From positions 372,001-436,000 of the forward strand of contig JADJQX010000008.1 in the NCBI GenBank assembly GCA_016712525.1: a stretch of DNA of 64,000 nucleotides, written 5' to 3'. This DNA is from Myxococcales bacterium (GTDB lineage Bacteria; Myxococcota_A; Polyangia; Polyangiales; Polyangiaceae). The first letter of the stretch is position 1. Each line of letters begins with the position of its first letter. A model generated the notes under the pieces. That model saw only the letters and a list, made by a program, of their open reading frames with translations. It ran no database searches and was not told the DNA's origin. A program made the position numbers and the translations under genes. Positions 8,570 to 18,246 of the stretch are shown piece after piece.

Positions 8570-9811
8570 TCAGTCGCCGTCGCCGTCCCCCTCGGTGAGG
8601 CGATCGATGCGCCGCAGGTCGGGGAAGAAGATCGCCCACGCGAGCACCACGAGCAGCGTGCCGATGCCTCCGACCACCACGGCCGTCTCGGCGCCGAGCC
8701 AGTGCGCCGTGAGACCCGACTCGAGCTCGCCGAGCTCATTCGACGCGCCGACGAACACGTCTCCCACGGCGTAGACGCGGCCGCGCATCGCGTCCGGCAC
8801 GCGCACCTGGAGCAGCGTGCGCCGCACGACCACGCTCACCATGTCGGCCGCGCCGAGCACGACGAGGCAGAGGAGCGAGAGGGCGAAGCTCTTCGACAGG
8901 CCAAAACCGATCGTGGCGAGCCCGAACACCGCCACGGCCACCAGCATGCGACGCCCCGCGAACCTTCGGAGGGGGCGGACCCCGAGAAAGAGCGCCGTCG
9001 CCGTGGCGCCGACGGCCGGCGCGCTTCGCAAGAGGCCGAGGCCCAAGGGCCCCGTGCCGAGCTTCTGCGCGAACATCGGCATGAGCGCCACGGCGCCACC
9101 GAGCAGGACGGCGAAGAGGTCGAGCGAGATCGTGCCCAAGATCGCGCGCTCGCGGAACACGTACACGAGCCCGGCGAACACCTTCGCGAGCGCTCCCTCG
9201 GCGGCGGGCGGCGCCTTGGGAAGAGGGTCCTCGGGCGCAGGCGGCAGGGGCTTCGTCGCGAGCACGCAGAGCGCCGCGAGCACCACGAGCGCGATCGACA
9301 CCGACAGCGCGAGGCGCGCGCCCCCGACGCCATAGAGGAGACCACCGAGCGCCGGGCCACCGATGGTCGAGAGCTGCCACACGGTGGACGACCACGCGAC
9401 GGCGCGCGGCACGAGCGCGCGTGGCACGAGGTTCGGGGCGAGCGCTTGCGACGCCGGCCCCGCGAACGCACGCGCCGTCCCGAAGACGACGAGGAGGCCG
9501 TACACGGTGCGGAGGCCGTGCGTCCCCCCGCTCCCGATCGCCGCGAGGAGGAGCGCCGAGGTGAGCGCCTCGACCACGAGGCACACGACCACGATGGCCC
9601 GGCGATCGAACCTGTCGACCACCTGCCCCGTCACGAGCGACAGCGCGAACGCGGGCACGAACTGCGCGAGGCCCACGTACCCGAGGTCGAGCGCGCGCCC
9701 GGTGAGCGCGTACACGTGCCACCCGATCACCACCGAGAGCACCTGGTAGCCCAAGATGCCCGCGGCGCGAGACAGCAAATAAATCGAATAGTTACGAGGA
9801 GGTAGGATCAT
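8570..9811 (-). CDS. MFS transporter (MFS_3/EntS-like)
   Basis: A 413-residue polytopic membrane protein with about 12 hydrophobic segments. The N-terminal half has VDRFDRR between helices 2 and 3, the MFS motif A position. A central cytoplasmic loop (PPAPEDPLPKAPPAAEG) separates the halves. The style is that of the MFS_3 group, which includes enterobactin exporter EntS and drug efflux carriers. The cargo is unknown. It starts at ATG 9811, immediately after the AT-rich codons of its N-terminal ILPPRNYSIYLL are read in reverse. Confidence 0.87.
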   Translation of the reverse strand: MILPPRNYSIYLLSRAAGILGYQVLSVVIGWHVYALTGRALDLGYVGLAQFVPAFALSLVTGQVVDRFDRRAIVVVCLVVEALTSALLLAAIGSGGTHGLRTVYGLLVVFGTARAFAGPASQALAPNLVPRALVPRAVAWSSTVWQLSTIGGPALGGLLYGVGGARLALSVSIALVVLAALCVLATKPLPPAPEDPLPKAPPAAEGALAKVFAGLVYVFRERAILGTISLDLFAVLLGGAVALMPMFAQKLGTGPLGLGLLRSAPAVGATATALFLGVRPLRRFAGRRMLVAVAVFGLATIGFGLSKSFALSLLCLVVLGAADMVSVVVRRTLLQVRVPDAMRGRVYAVGDVFVGASNELGELESGLTAHWLGAETAVVVGGIGTLLVVLAWAIFFPDLRRIDRLTEGDGDGD

Positions 9812-9912
9812 CTTCGAGGCGCGTTCACGCGTTCGTGCGCGAGCCCTGGGGCGACCCTATCAGCCCGAAGCCACGCCCCGAAGAAACCCGGCCCCGACGG
9901 CGACCCCGCCCG

Positions 9913-10281
9913 TCACCGTCGAAAGACGCCGCCGGAGCTCTCGCACGTACGCTGCCCGGCGACGCCCGGGGGAAGGCAGAGCGCGTGGCACAAGGTCACC
10001 GTCGCGACGCCGACGTTGCCGAGGCCGATGGCTTGACGCTGCTCGGTCGCCTCGTCCTTGCCGACGACCTTCTCGTCCTTGAAGAGCACGCAGGTGTCGT
10101 TGCCGTAGTAGGTCGCCGAGTACCCGCCACCGAAGGGGACGATGCGGGCGACGCCGTATCCGTTCATCTCCTTCGACACCTCGGCGGCCGTCATGCCCGG
10201 CGCGACGTTGCCGTACCCTCCGCACGCGGCAGCGAGGCACGCGATCACGGCGAAGACACCGACCCACGAACCTTTCATCAT
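9913..10281 (-). CDS. Small BamE/SmpA-like lipoprotein
   Basis: About 122 residues. The leader MMKGSWVGVFAVIACLAAAC ends in LAAAC, a good lipobox. It is followed by GNVAPGMTAAEVSKEMNGYG, which resembles the 'G-M-T-x-x-E-V' turn of BamE/SmpA-type outer-membrane lipoproteins. A Cys-containing C-terminus (TLCHALCLPPG) follows. The start at 10281 is preferred over an upstream in-frame GTG or ATG because a GAGAGGA ribosome site lies five bases before it. Function beyond an envelope lipoprotein is unknown. Confidence 0.72.
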   Translation of the reverse strand: MMKGSWVGVFAVIACLAAACGGYGNVAPGMTAAEVSKEMNGYGVARIVPFGGGYSATYYGNDTCVLFKDEKVVGKDEATEQRQAIGLGNVGVATVTLCHALCLPPGVAGQRTCESSGGVFRR

Positions 10282-10501
10282 CGACTTCCTCTCCACGGTC
10301 TGCATCGCGCCACAAGGTACTCGGGTCACTCGGGACGATCTCGACTTTCCTGTCCCAACGAGGTCTCGCCCCGGCGCCCCCTTCGTTCCGGCATGCCGCG
10401 CCGTGGGATCCCCCGAAAAAGGCTGGCCCGGGCGCCCGGCAGGCCCCTCGGTACGAGAAAATCAGGTGCAGGGTGCACGCCCATCGGACTAAGCGGGGGG
10501 C

Positions 10502-10996
10502 ATGCCCATCGACCCCGAGTTCGTCGCCGACTGCCCCTACGGCCCCGGAGGCCTCCTCATCGACGAGGTCCTCGAGATCGACAAGGAGACCGGGCGCGTC
10601 GTGGCGCGCATGCCCACGCACGAGGACCTCCCCCTCACGCGCGAGCAGCGGGCCCACCCCGTGCGCCACCCGCGCCACGTGTCGGGCGGGCTCATGGTGC
10701 ACATGACCGGCATGGTGGGCTTTCTCCACGCCTACTACGTGCTCGGCCTCCGCCACGCGGACGGGTGGGTCGGCTACGGTGGGCGCATCCACATGGCGAA
10801 GTTCTTGGCCCTCGCGAGCATGGGCGAGCCGCTCATTCTGGAGGGCAAGCCGACGCAGGTGCGCAAGATGCAAAAGAGCATCTTTTGCAGGTACTCGTTC
10901 GTGTTCACCCAAGGCGCGACCCGCATCTACGAAGGAGATCAGAGCGCCATGTGGGTGCGTCCCGACGAGGCCGTGGCGCTCCTCGGAAAGGCATGA
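10502..10996 (+). CDS. Hotdog-fold protein, FabZ/FabA-like
   Basis: A 164-residue protein. The N-terminal GGLLIDEVLEID resembles the beta strand and 'LIDRVLE' of FabZ-type 3-hydroxyacyl-ACP dehydratases. The HPVRHPRHVSGGLMVHMTG stretch corresponds to the central hotdog helix, but the usual catalytic His-x8-PG is not clean, so dehydratase activity is uncertain. It may bind an acyl-thioester or an aromatic ring instead. The stop overlaps the next gene's ATG (ATGA), so it is co-translated with the DUF1345 membrane protein. Confidence 0.7.
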   Translation: MPIDPEFVADCPYGPGGLLIDEVLEIDKETGRVVARMPTHEDLPLTREQRAHPVRHPRHVSGGLMVHMTGMVGFLHAYYVLGLRHADGWVGYGGRIHMAKFLALASMGEPLILEGKPTQVRKMQKSIFCRYSFVFTQGATRIYEGDQSAMWVRPDEAVALLGKA

Positions 10997-11661
10997 GCGC
11001 GGGGGGGGCGCGGCGCTCCTTCGTCGACCCGCGGAGGGCCTCGGGGAGGCTCCTCGTCGCCACGGCGTTCGGCCTCGCGTGCGCGGCGGGCGTGCCGGGT
11101 CCGTGCCCCTTTCACCTCCGTGGGCTCGTGTTCTGGGACACGGGCTCTTTCGTGCTCCTCGCGCTCGCGTGGAACGTCATCTTCCGCTCGACGCCGGAGC
11201 TCACCAAGGCGCGCGCCGAAGAAGAGGACCCGGGCCGCAACATGGTGTGGGTCATCGCGGTCGCGTCGAGCCTCTTCTCGCTCTTCGCGGGCGTCGTGGT
11301 GCTTCGAAATGCGCACGCAGGGCCCGGCGGCTCCACCGTGTGGACGGTGCTCGCGCTCGCGGCCGTGGGGCTCTCGTGGTCGCTCGTGCACACGTCGTAC
11401 ACGCTCCGGTACGCGCGCCTCTTCTACCGAAAGGCGCACCCCGAAGGGGGCCTCGTGTACCCGGGCACGGCGCGCCCCTCGGACATCGACTTCGCGTACT
11501 TCGCGTTCGGGATCGGCATGACCTTCCAGACGGGCGACGTGCAGGTCACGGCGTCGCGCGTGAGGCGCACGGTCATGTTCCACGCGCTCATCTCGTTCGT
11601 GCTGAACACCGTGATCGTGGCGCTCGCGCTCAACGTGATGGTGGCGTTCCTCGCGCGGTGA
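10993..11661 (+). CDS. DUF1345-family membrane protein
   Basis: About 222 residues with five hydrophobic segments. Motifs typical of DUF1345 are present: the segment LVHTSYTLRYARLFY, then GLVYPG, then DFAYFAFGIGMTFQTGDV, and a last helix after RRTVMFHALISFVLNTVI. No biochemical role is established for the family. The start is ATG 10993, overlapping the hotdog gene stop by 4 bp; the frame stays open far upstream, but that part has no coding character. It ends about 40 bp from convergent kup. Confidence 0.85.
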   Translation: MSAGGARRSFVDPRRASGRLLVATAFGLACAAGVPGPCPFHLRGLVFWDTGSFVLLALAWNVIFRSTPELTKARAEEEDPGRNMVWVIAVASSLFSLFAGVVVLRNAHAGPGGSTVWTVLALAAVGLSWSLVHTSYTLRYARLFYRKAHPEGGLVYPGTARPSDIDFAYFAFGIGMTFQTGDVQVTASRVRRTVMFHALISFVLNTVIVALALNVMVAFLAR

Positions 11662-11701
11662 GCCGAGGCCCGACGCACGAAAGTCGAGCCTATTCGGGCA
11701 C

Positions 11702-13711
11702 TTACAGGTCGACCAACGTCCCGAGCTCGACGACACGATCGGTGGGGAGCTCGAAGTAGGCCGTGGCCGGGCGGGCGTTCCGCGAGAGCAGCGCGAAGAA
11801 GGACTCGGCCGTGGCGCCCATGTCTCCCGCCGAGGAGGCGACGAACGACTCGCGCCCGAGGAAGTAGGTCGCGTTCTCGATGTCGACGCGGAGGCCGTGG
11901 CGCTTCTTCGCGAGGGCGAGCGCGGGCGGGACCTTGGGCTGGTCCATGAAGCCGAAGCGGAGGTTCACGCGGTAGACACCCGGGCCGAGCTCCTCGACGG
12001 TGACGCGGTCCTTGTTCTCGACGTACGGATCACGCGTGATGTTGACCGCGACGAGCACGAGCTCCTCTTCGAGCACGCCGAGGCGCGTCGCGTGGATCGC
12101 GAGCACGGTGGGCACGCCCGTGGGGGTGGCGCCCATGAACACGCCGCAGCCCTTCTTTCGTTGGAGGCCGGGCAGGCTCGCGAGGAACGCCTCGGTCGAC
12201 TTTCCCTTCTTCGCGATGATGCGGCCCAAGAAGAACCGGCCGCGGCGCCACGTGATCATCACGACGAGGAAGGCCGCGGCGATGACCACGGGCACCCACC
12301 CGCCGTCGAGGAATTTGAGCGCGTTCGCCCCGAAGAACGGCAGATCGAACGCGAGGAAGAAGACGAGCACGGCGCTCGCGACGGGGAGCGGCCACTTCCA
12401 GTTTTCGCGCATGACCGTGAAGAACGCGACGCTCGTGATGGCCATGGTGCCCGTGACGGCGATGCCGTACGCCGCGGCGAGCCGGCTCGACTCTCGGAAC
12501 GCGAGCACGAGCACGATGCACGCGACCATGAGGAGCCAGTTGATCTCGGGGACGTAGATCTGGCCCTCGGCGTCCTTCGAGGTGTGCTTCACGGTGACGC
12601 GCGGGAAGTACCCGAGGCTTATCGCCTGCTGCGTGAGCGAGAACGCGCCCGAGATGAGCGCCTGAGAAGCGATGACCGTCGCCATGGTCGCGAGCACGAC
12701 GAGCGCGACCGTGTACCGGCCCCCGGGGGACATGGCGAAGAAGGGCGCGTCGGCCGCCTCGGGGCGCGCGAGCAAGATGGCCCCCTGCCCGAAGTACGCC
12801 AGGACGAGGCACGGGAGCACCATGGCTACCCACGCGATACGAATGGGCTTTTTTCCGAAGTGGCCCATGTCGGCGTAGAGCGCCTCGCCGCCCGTGACCG
12901 CGAGCACGACCGACCCGAGCACGAGGAAGCCGTGTTTGCCGTGGTGCGCGAAGAAGCCGACCGCGTGCGCCGGGTTCAGCGCGGCGAGCACGGCGGGGTT
13001 CTTCGACGCGTGGTAGAGCCCGAGGCCCCCGATCGTGAGAAACCACGTGGCCATGACGGGCCCGAAGAGCACCCCCACGGTGCTCGTGCCGCGGCTCTGG
13101 ATGGAGAAGAGCGCGACGAGGATGACGACGGTGATGGGGATCACGTACGGCGTGAACGCGGGCGACACCGTCTTCAGCCCCTCGACGGCCGAGAGCACGG
13201 AGATGGCGGGGGTGATCATGCCATCGCCGTAGAGGAGCGCGGCGCCCGCGATGACGAGCACCGCGAGCCAGGTGATGGGCCTCTCCTTCGGGGCACGAAT
13301 GCGCTCGGGGAGGAGGGCGAGGAGCGCCAAAATGCCGCCCTCGCCGCGGTTGTCGGCCCGCATGATGAAGACGAGGTACTTCACCGTGACGACGAGCATG
13401 AGGGCCCAGAACACGAGCGAGAGCACCCCGAGCACGTTGTCGTGCGTGGGCGGCACGGCGTGCGGGCCATGCGTGCACTCTGCAAGCGTATAGAGCGGGC
13501 TCGTCCCGATGTCTCCGAAGACGATGCCGAGCGCGCCGAGCACGAGGGCGCCGACGCTCCCGTGCGGGGCGTGACCGTGCTCGGACGGCGGCGGGAGCGA
13601 CGGTGGCGGAGAGGAAGGAGGATCGTTCCGTTCCCCTTTGGCGGGGGACGGGAGCTCGCTGGCTCCCGGCGTTTCGTCGGTCTCGGGCACGGGGGGCGCT
13701 TCGGAGGACAT
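11702..13711 (-). CDS. kup: Low-affinity K+ uptake transporter Kup
   Basis: A 669-residue KUP/HAK/KT protein for proton-coupled potassium import through the inner membrane. After a Pro-rich 50-residue N-terminal extension comes the diagnostic GIVFGDIGTSPLYTL. About 12 membrane helices follow with further family motifs (RADNRGEGGILALLAL, GDGMITPAISVLSAVEG, GGEALYADMGHFG, SGAFSLTQQAISLG). A cytoplasmic C-terminal domain ends the protein. The length is normal apart from the N-terminal extension. It is a single gene on the minus strand, divergent from a desaturase gene about 90 bp away. Confidence 0.95.
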   Translation of the reverse strand: MSSEAPPVPETDETPGASELPSPAKGERNDPPSSPPPSLPPPSEHGHAPHGSVGALVLGALGIVFGDIGTSPLYTLAECTHGPHAVPPTHDNVLGVLSLVFWALMLVVTVKYLVFIMRADNRGEGGILALLALLPERIRAPKERPITWLAVLVIAGAALLYGDGMITPAISVLSAVEGLKTVSPAFTPYVIPITVVILVALFSIQSRGTSTVGVLFGPVMATWFLTIGGLGLYHASKNPAVLAALNPAHAVGFFAHHGKHGFLVLGSVVLAVTGGEALYADMGHFGKKPIRIAWVAMVLPCLVLAYFGQGAILLARPEAADAPFFAMSPGGRYTVALVVLATMATVIASQALISGAFSLTQQAISLGYFPRVTVKHTSKDAEGQIYVPEINWLLMVACIVLVLAFRESSRLAAAYGIAVTGTMAITSVAFFTVMRENWKWPLPVASAVLVFFLAFDLPFFGANALKFLDGGWVPVVIAAAFLVVMITWRRGRFFLGRIIAKKGKSTEAFLASLPGLQRKKGCGVFMGATPTGVPTVLAIHATRLGVLEEELVLVAVNITRDPYVENKDRVTVEELGPGVYRVNLRFGFMDQPKVPPALALAKKRHGLRVDIENATYFLGRESFVASSAGDMGATAESFFALLSRNARPATAYFELPTDRVVELGTLVDL

Positions 13712-13801
13712 GGACGGGCCCAGGGTAGTGGGTGCGGCCTACCTTTCGCGTCAAAAATCGTGGAGGAAGGCTGACGGTTTCGTGACGGGGCGAGACCTAC
13801 G

Positions 13802-14722
<921 letters not shown>

Positions 14723-14741
14723 CCCTCCCCGCGAGAGCCCC

Positions 14742-14777
14742 CGACGCCCCCTTCGCCCACGCGCGACGGGGGCGTCG
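14742..14777 (+). terminator. GC-rich hairpin after the first desaturase
   Basis: CGACGCCCCC (14742-14751) and GGGGGCGTCG (14768-14777) form a perfect 10-bp stem with a 16-base loop, 20 bp after the desaturase stop. No T-run follows, so it is not a canonical intrinsic terminator. It could slow polymerase or protect the 3' end. Confidence 0.4.
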
Positions 14778-14926
14778 TCGTGTCCGGCGTCGTGTCCGTC
14801 CGGCTCCTCGCGGACGGAGCGCGGCGGAGGGCCGGCGGGGGCGCCGGGAGCGCGTCCCGAGGCGCACGGACTGCGCCCTGCAACCATTGAAAATCATGAG
14901 GCATTTTACCGCAAAACGGCGTTCGC

Positions 14927-14949
14927 AGGTGCGCGTCGTTTACGCACCT
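14927..14949. promoter_or_regulatory. Inverted repeat upstream of the second desaturase
   Basis: AGGTGCG (14927-14933) and CGCACCT (14943-14949) are perfect inverted repeats with a nine-base spacer, beside the AT-richer patch of the gap. The position about 155 bp before the desaturase ATG fits an operator for a dimeric regulator or an RNA hairpin. No regulator is identifiable nearby. Confidence 0.3.
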
Positions 14950-15103
14950 CGAGGGCGCGTCGGAATCGCGCTTCCGTGCTTGGTGCGCAGAGAAAAAAGG
15001 CGCTAAGACACGCGCGCTCGACCTCCCGGCCACGCCGCCGTGATCTTCGCGAGAAGGCACGGACCTCGCAAGGCCCGGGGCAAGAGCGAGCGCGGAGAGA
15101 CGC

Positions 15104-16108
15104 ATGTCCACGACGACGAATCCTCAGGCCCCTACGCGAACCGAAAAAGAGCTCATCGCCGCCTCGCGCCCCTACGCGAGCGAGTCGAAGGCCCAGAGCT
15201 GGACGGCCGTCCTCGTGACGCTCGTCGTGCTCGTGGGCTTCTGGTCCGGCGCGGCGCTCGCGCCTCACTGGGCGCTGCGCCTCGTGTTCGGCATCTTGGC
15301 CGGGCTCACGATCGTGCGGATGTTCATCCTCTACCATGACTACATGCACGGCGCGATCCTCCGCGGCTCGGCGCTCGCGAAGGCGCTCTTCTACGTGTAC
15401 GGCGTCGTGGTGATGACGCCTCCGCGGGTCTGGCGCGACACGCACAACTACCACCACGCGAACACGGCGAAGATCATCGGCTCGCACGTGGGCTCGTACA
15501 TGATGGTGACCACGGGCATGTGGGCCAAAATGAGCTCGCGCGAGCGCTTCATGTACAAGGCGGTGCGGCACCCGCTCACGATCCTCTTCGGGTACTTCAC
15601 GGTGTTCATGCTCGGCATGTGCGTGTCGCCGTTCGTGCGCGCGCCGAAGAAAAACTGGGACTCGGCGGTCTCGCTGCTCCTCAACTGGACGGTGACCGCG
15701 CTCGTCGTGTGGAAGCTCGGCGTGCTCGCGTTCGTGCTGGGATACTTCGTGCCGCTCGCGGTGGCCATGGCCTCGGGCGCGTACCTCTTCTACGCGCAGC
15801 ACAACTTCCCCGAGATGAACGTGCAGCCCCGCCACGAGTGGACGTACGCCCGCGCGGCGCTCGAGTCGTCGAGCTACATGAAGATGGGCCCCGTGATGAA
15901 CTGGTTCACGGGCAACATCGGCTACCACCACGTCCACCACCTGAACCAGCAGATCCCGTTCTACCGCCTGCCCGAGGCCATGGGCTCGATCCCCGAGCTC
16001 CAGAACCCGCCCACGACGACGCTTCGTCTGTCGGACGTGGTCGCGTGTTTCAAGCTGAAGCTCTGGGACCCCGACAGCGGCAAGATGGTCGGCTACCCCG
16101 AGGCCTGA
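15104..16108 (+). CDS. Membrane fatty acid desaturase (DesA/omega type)
   Basis: A 334-residue protein of the FA_desaturase superfamily, distinct from the delta-9 enzyme next door. Histidine boxes are HDYMH, HNYHH and HHVHH, with hydrophobic segments between them and the typical YYHHxxH-like end (IGYHHVHHLNQQIPFYRLPEA). Such enzymes act on acyl lipids or fatty acids in membranes. Regioselectivity cannot be told from sequence. It starts at ATG 15104 with GGAGAGA a few bases upstream. Together with its neighbour it suggests local capacity for di- or polyunsaturated acyl chains. Confidence 0.9.
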   Translation: MSTTTNPQAPTRTEKELIAASRPYASESKAQSWTAVLVTLVVLVGFWSGAALAPHWALRLVFGILAGLTIVRMFILYHDYMHGAILRGSALAKALFYVYGVVVMTPPRVWRDTHNYHHANTAKIIGSHVGSYMMVTTGMWAKMSSRERFMYKAVRHPLTILFGYFTVFMLGMCVSPFVRAPKKNWDSAVSLLLNWTVTALVVWKLGVLAFVLGYFVPLAVAMASGAYLFYAQHNFPEMNVQPRHEWTYARAALESSSYMKMGPVMNWFTGNIGYHHVHHLNQQIPFYRLPEAMGSIPELQNPPTTTLRLSDVVACFKLKLWDPDSGKMVGYPEA

Positions 16109-16207
16109 AGGTCGCGGATACGACGACACCGAGGGCGGCCGCGAGATGCGCGCCGCCCTTCGTCATTTCATGGACGTGGTTTCGAGGCGCGACCCTGGTG
16201 AGTGTCT

Positions 16208-17326
16208 TCAAGGCACGACGGCGAGCGAGCGCACGACGGCCTCGAGCCCGCGCACGACCCGCGCGAGGCGTACGTAGTCGAGCGTGGCCGGGGTGTCGGT
16301 GACCTTGTGGTAGTTCGGGTTCCGGAAGGGCGCCGTGTCGGTGACCATGACGCCCGGGTACCCGGCCTGCCAGAACGACCACTGGTCGCTCCACCCGACG
16401 CCGGCGATGAACGCGGGGAGCGCCGCCCCCTCGGACGGCATGTCGACCGCGCCGCGGAACACCTGGAGCACGTTCCGTGTGAGCGAGCGCGACGACGTGT
16501 TGCCCACGAAGCCGATGAAGTCGGCCCTGTCGGGGTAGAAAAAGCTCAAGGGTGGCGGGTACTTCTGGGTACCTGCCTCGGTGCGAAAGTAGCCGATCGT
16601 CTCGAGGCTGAGCATGCCGACGACGTCCTCGTCGCGGGCGCGGCACGCCTTCGCGTAGACGAGGCTGCCCATCTTCTCGGTCCAGAAGCGGGGCGGCTCT
16701 TCGTTCACGAACGCGACGAAGCGGAGGGTGCGCTCGGGCTTCGTCTTGGCGAAGGCCTTGGCGAGCGCGAAGAGACCGGCCACGCCGCTCGCGTTGTCGT
16801 CCGCCCCGGGCGCGTCGTAGGCCGAGTCGTAGTGGGCGCCGACGACCACGATCTCTTTCTGCCGCGCGCCCCCGGGGATCGACACCTCGAGGTTCGCGAC
16901 GTTTCGAATGCCGATGTCGTAGCCGAGGCGCTGGGGCGCGTAGCCGAGCTCGGTGAAGCGCGCGGTCACCTGCTTCTCGGCGCGCTGGAGCGTGCCCTCG
17001 AGCTCGACGTTCCTCGCCCCGATGGTGCCCGCGAGCGCGACGACGTCGGCCTCGAGCTCCTTCGCGAGGCGCTCTTCTTCGGGCGTGCCCGCGACGGGGC
17101 CGACGTAGCTCTTGCCCGGCATGCAGGTGCAGTAGAAGAGCCCCGACACGCCGAAGACGAGCAGCGTGGGGTAGAACGCGAGGCGACGTTTGTTCGCTCG
17201 CGAGAGGCCAGGACGGCGCTCACGGACGTTGCGCCGCGAAGGCCTGTCTTCGGGGATCTTGCGCCGCGAAGGCCTGTCTTCGGGGAGGTCGCGCGGCGGC
17301 GGATCGCTCGAGCCGTCCTCGCTCAC
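16208..17326 (-). CDS. M28-family metallopeptidase, membrane-anchored
   Basis: A 372-residue protein. An N-terminal cytoplasmic Arg-rich tail contains a duplicated ten-residue unit. One membrane helix with FYCTC follows at about 52-68, and then an M28 zinc aminopeptidase domain. Zinc ligands are visible: VGAHYDS (His, Asp), GADDNASG (bridging Asp), FVNEEPP (the Glu-Glu pair), SLETIGYF, and a late His in HKVTDTPATLDY. The catalytic domain would face the periplasm. The GTG start overlaps the TGA of the alpha/beta hydrolase gene upstream on the minus strand, so the two are coupled. Confidence 0.88.
   Translation of the reverse strand: MSEDGSSDPPPRDLPEDRPSRRKIPEDRPSRRNVRERRPGLSRANKRRLAFYPTLLVFGVSGLFYCTCMPGKSYVGPVAGTPEEERLAKELEADVVALAGTIGARNVELEGTLQRAEKQVTARFTELGYAPQRLGYDIGIRNVANLEVSIPGGARQKEIVVVGAHYDSAYDAPGADDNASGVAGLFALAKAFAKTKPERTLRFVAFVNEEPPRFWTEKMGSLVYAKACRARDEDVVGMLSLETIGYFRTEAGTQKYPPPLSFFYPDRADFIGFVGNTSSRSLTRNVLQVFRGAVDMPSEGAALPAFIAGVGWSDQWSFWQAGYPGVMVTDTAPFRNPNYHKVTDTPATLDYVRLARVVRGLEAVVRSLAVVP
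17229..17286 (-). repeat. Tandem 30-bp duplication inside the M28 peptidase gene
   Basis: A 28-bp sequence beginning TTGCGCCGCGAAGGCC occurs twice without mismatch, at 17229-17256 and 17259-17286, with a period of 30 bp. It keeps frame and encodes two copies of a ten-residue unit, PEDRPSRR plus two residues, in the basic cytoplasmic tail. Confidence 0.9.
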
Positions 17327-18138
17327 GAGGCGCCCGCCTCGGCCTCGGCCACGTGCAGGCGGATCGCGTGAGAGACCTCGTCGGCGCCCTGGAAGATGAC
17401 ACCGTGGCCCGCGTCGGGGACGGCGTGGAGCTTCGCGCGACGAATGCCCCGGGCGAGGCGGTTCGAGTGCGAAGGGCGAACGAGGATGTCGCGATCGGGG
17501 CGGACGACGAGGGTCGGCGCGTCGATCGCGTGGAGCTTCGCGCGGGTGTCGTGGCGAGCCACCGCGCCGAGCTGGCCGAGCAGCGTGCGAGGTGCCGCGC
17601 GCTCGCCGAGCTGGAGCTTCATGCGCGCGTCGAGGCGCGCCGGATCGACCGTGGCCAAGAACTCCTCGGGGTAGAGCAGCGCCTTCATGGCCTCGAGGCG
17701 CCCTTCCCGCGGCCCGACGAGCGAGCGCACGAACGCGACGACACCGGAGAGCCTCGGCACGAGCCCGAGCGGCCCACCAGGGTGCGTCGCGATGAGCGTG
17801 AGCGACGCGACGCGCCCCTTCTCACGGAGCGCGAGCTCCTGCGCGATCATGCCCCCGAGGCTCACGCCCACGAGATGGAACGTGTCGAAGCCGCACGCGT
17901 CGGCCACCCGGAGCGCGTCGCCCGCGAGGTCTCCCATCGTGGGAAACCCCACGAGCGCGGCGCTCTTGCCGATGCCGCGGTTGTCGAAGATGGCCACCCT
18001 GTGGTCGCGCGAGAGCTCACGGACCTGGGGCTCCCACACCTTCCCCTGCATGCCGAGGCCCATGACGAGGAGCACGGCCGGGCCGCTCTCGCCGACGCGT
18101 TCGTAGTGCAGGGAGGGCTCGCTCGTCGTCTTCGGCAC
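17323..18138 (-). CDS. Alpha/beta hydrolase
   Basis: About 271 residues from GTG 18138. It has the alpha/beta hydrolase pattern. An N-terminal strand reads LHYERVGESGPAVLLVMGLG, and the oxyanion-side GMQG lies after it. DNRGIGKS and the nucleophile elbow GVSLGG (Ser) follow. The acid is in VVRPDRDILV and the His in DAGHGVIF. The role could be an esterase, a lactonase or a C-C hydrolase; the sequence does not say which. The frame is open to 18213, but those residues look non-coding. I chose GTG 18138 because the domain starts right after it and AAAAGAAGC precedes it. The stop overlaps the M28 peptidase start. Confidence 0.85.
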   Translation of the reverse strand: MPKTTSEPSLHYERVGESGPAVLLVMGLGMQGKVWEPQVRELSRDHRVAIFDNRGIGKSAALVGFPTMGDLAGDALRVADACGFDTFHLVGVSLGGMIAQELALREKGRVASLTLIATHPGGPLGLVPRLSGVVAFVRSLVGPREGRLEAMKALLYPEEFLATVDPARLDARMKLQLGERAAPRTLLGQLGAVARHDTRAKLHAIDAPTLVVRPDRDILVRPSHSNRLARGIRRAKLHAVPDAGHGVIFQGADEVSHAIRLHVAEAEAGAS

Positions 18139-18246
18139 AGCTTCTTTTCGCGCGCCTTCGGGGCTTCGGCAAGCGCCGGACCGGAAAATCGTGCGGCGCC
18201 GTAGCCACGACAAAAACCCTATCGAATACGGACGGTTACACGAGAG

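Larger units (their letters stand above)
14723..15103 (+). other. 381-bp non-coding gap between the two desaturases
   Basis: No convincing gene is present. The first part holds a GC-rich hairpin (14742-14777). The middle has an AT-richer stretch around 14880-14920, with CATTGAAAATCATGAGG, in an otherwise very GC-rich sequence. A perfect 7-bp dyad (14927-14949) and the GGAGAGA ribosome site of the second desaturase lie further on. The separate hairpin and AT-rich segment suggest that the second desaturase has its own promoter. Confidence 0.5.

Noticed and set aside
9835..10992. Upstream part of a 608-codon open frame on the plus strand before the DUF1345 gene
   Set aside because: It has low-complexity Arg/Pro composition and overlaps the hotdog gene and the BamE-like gene on other frames. 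Only the part from 10993 is a real gene.
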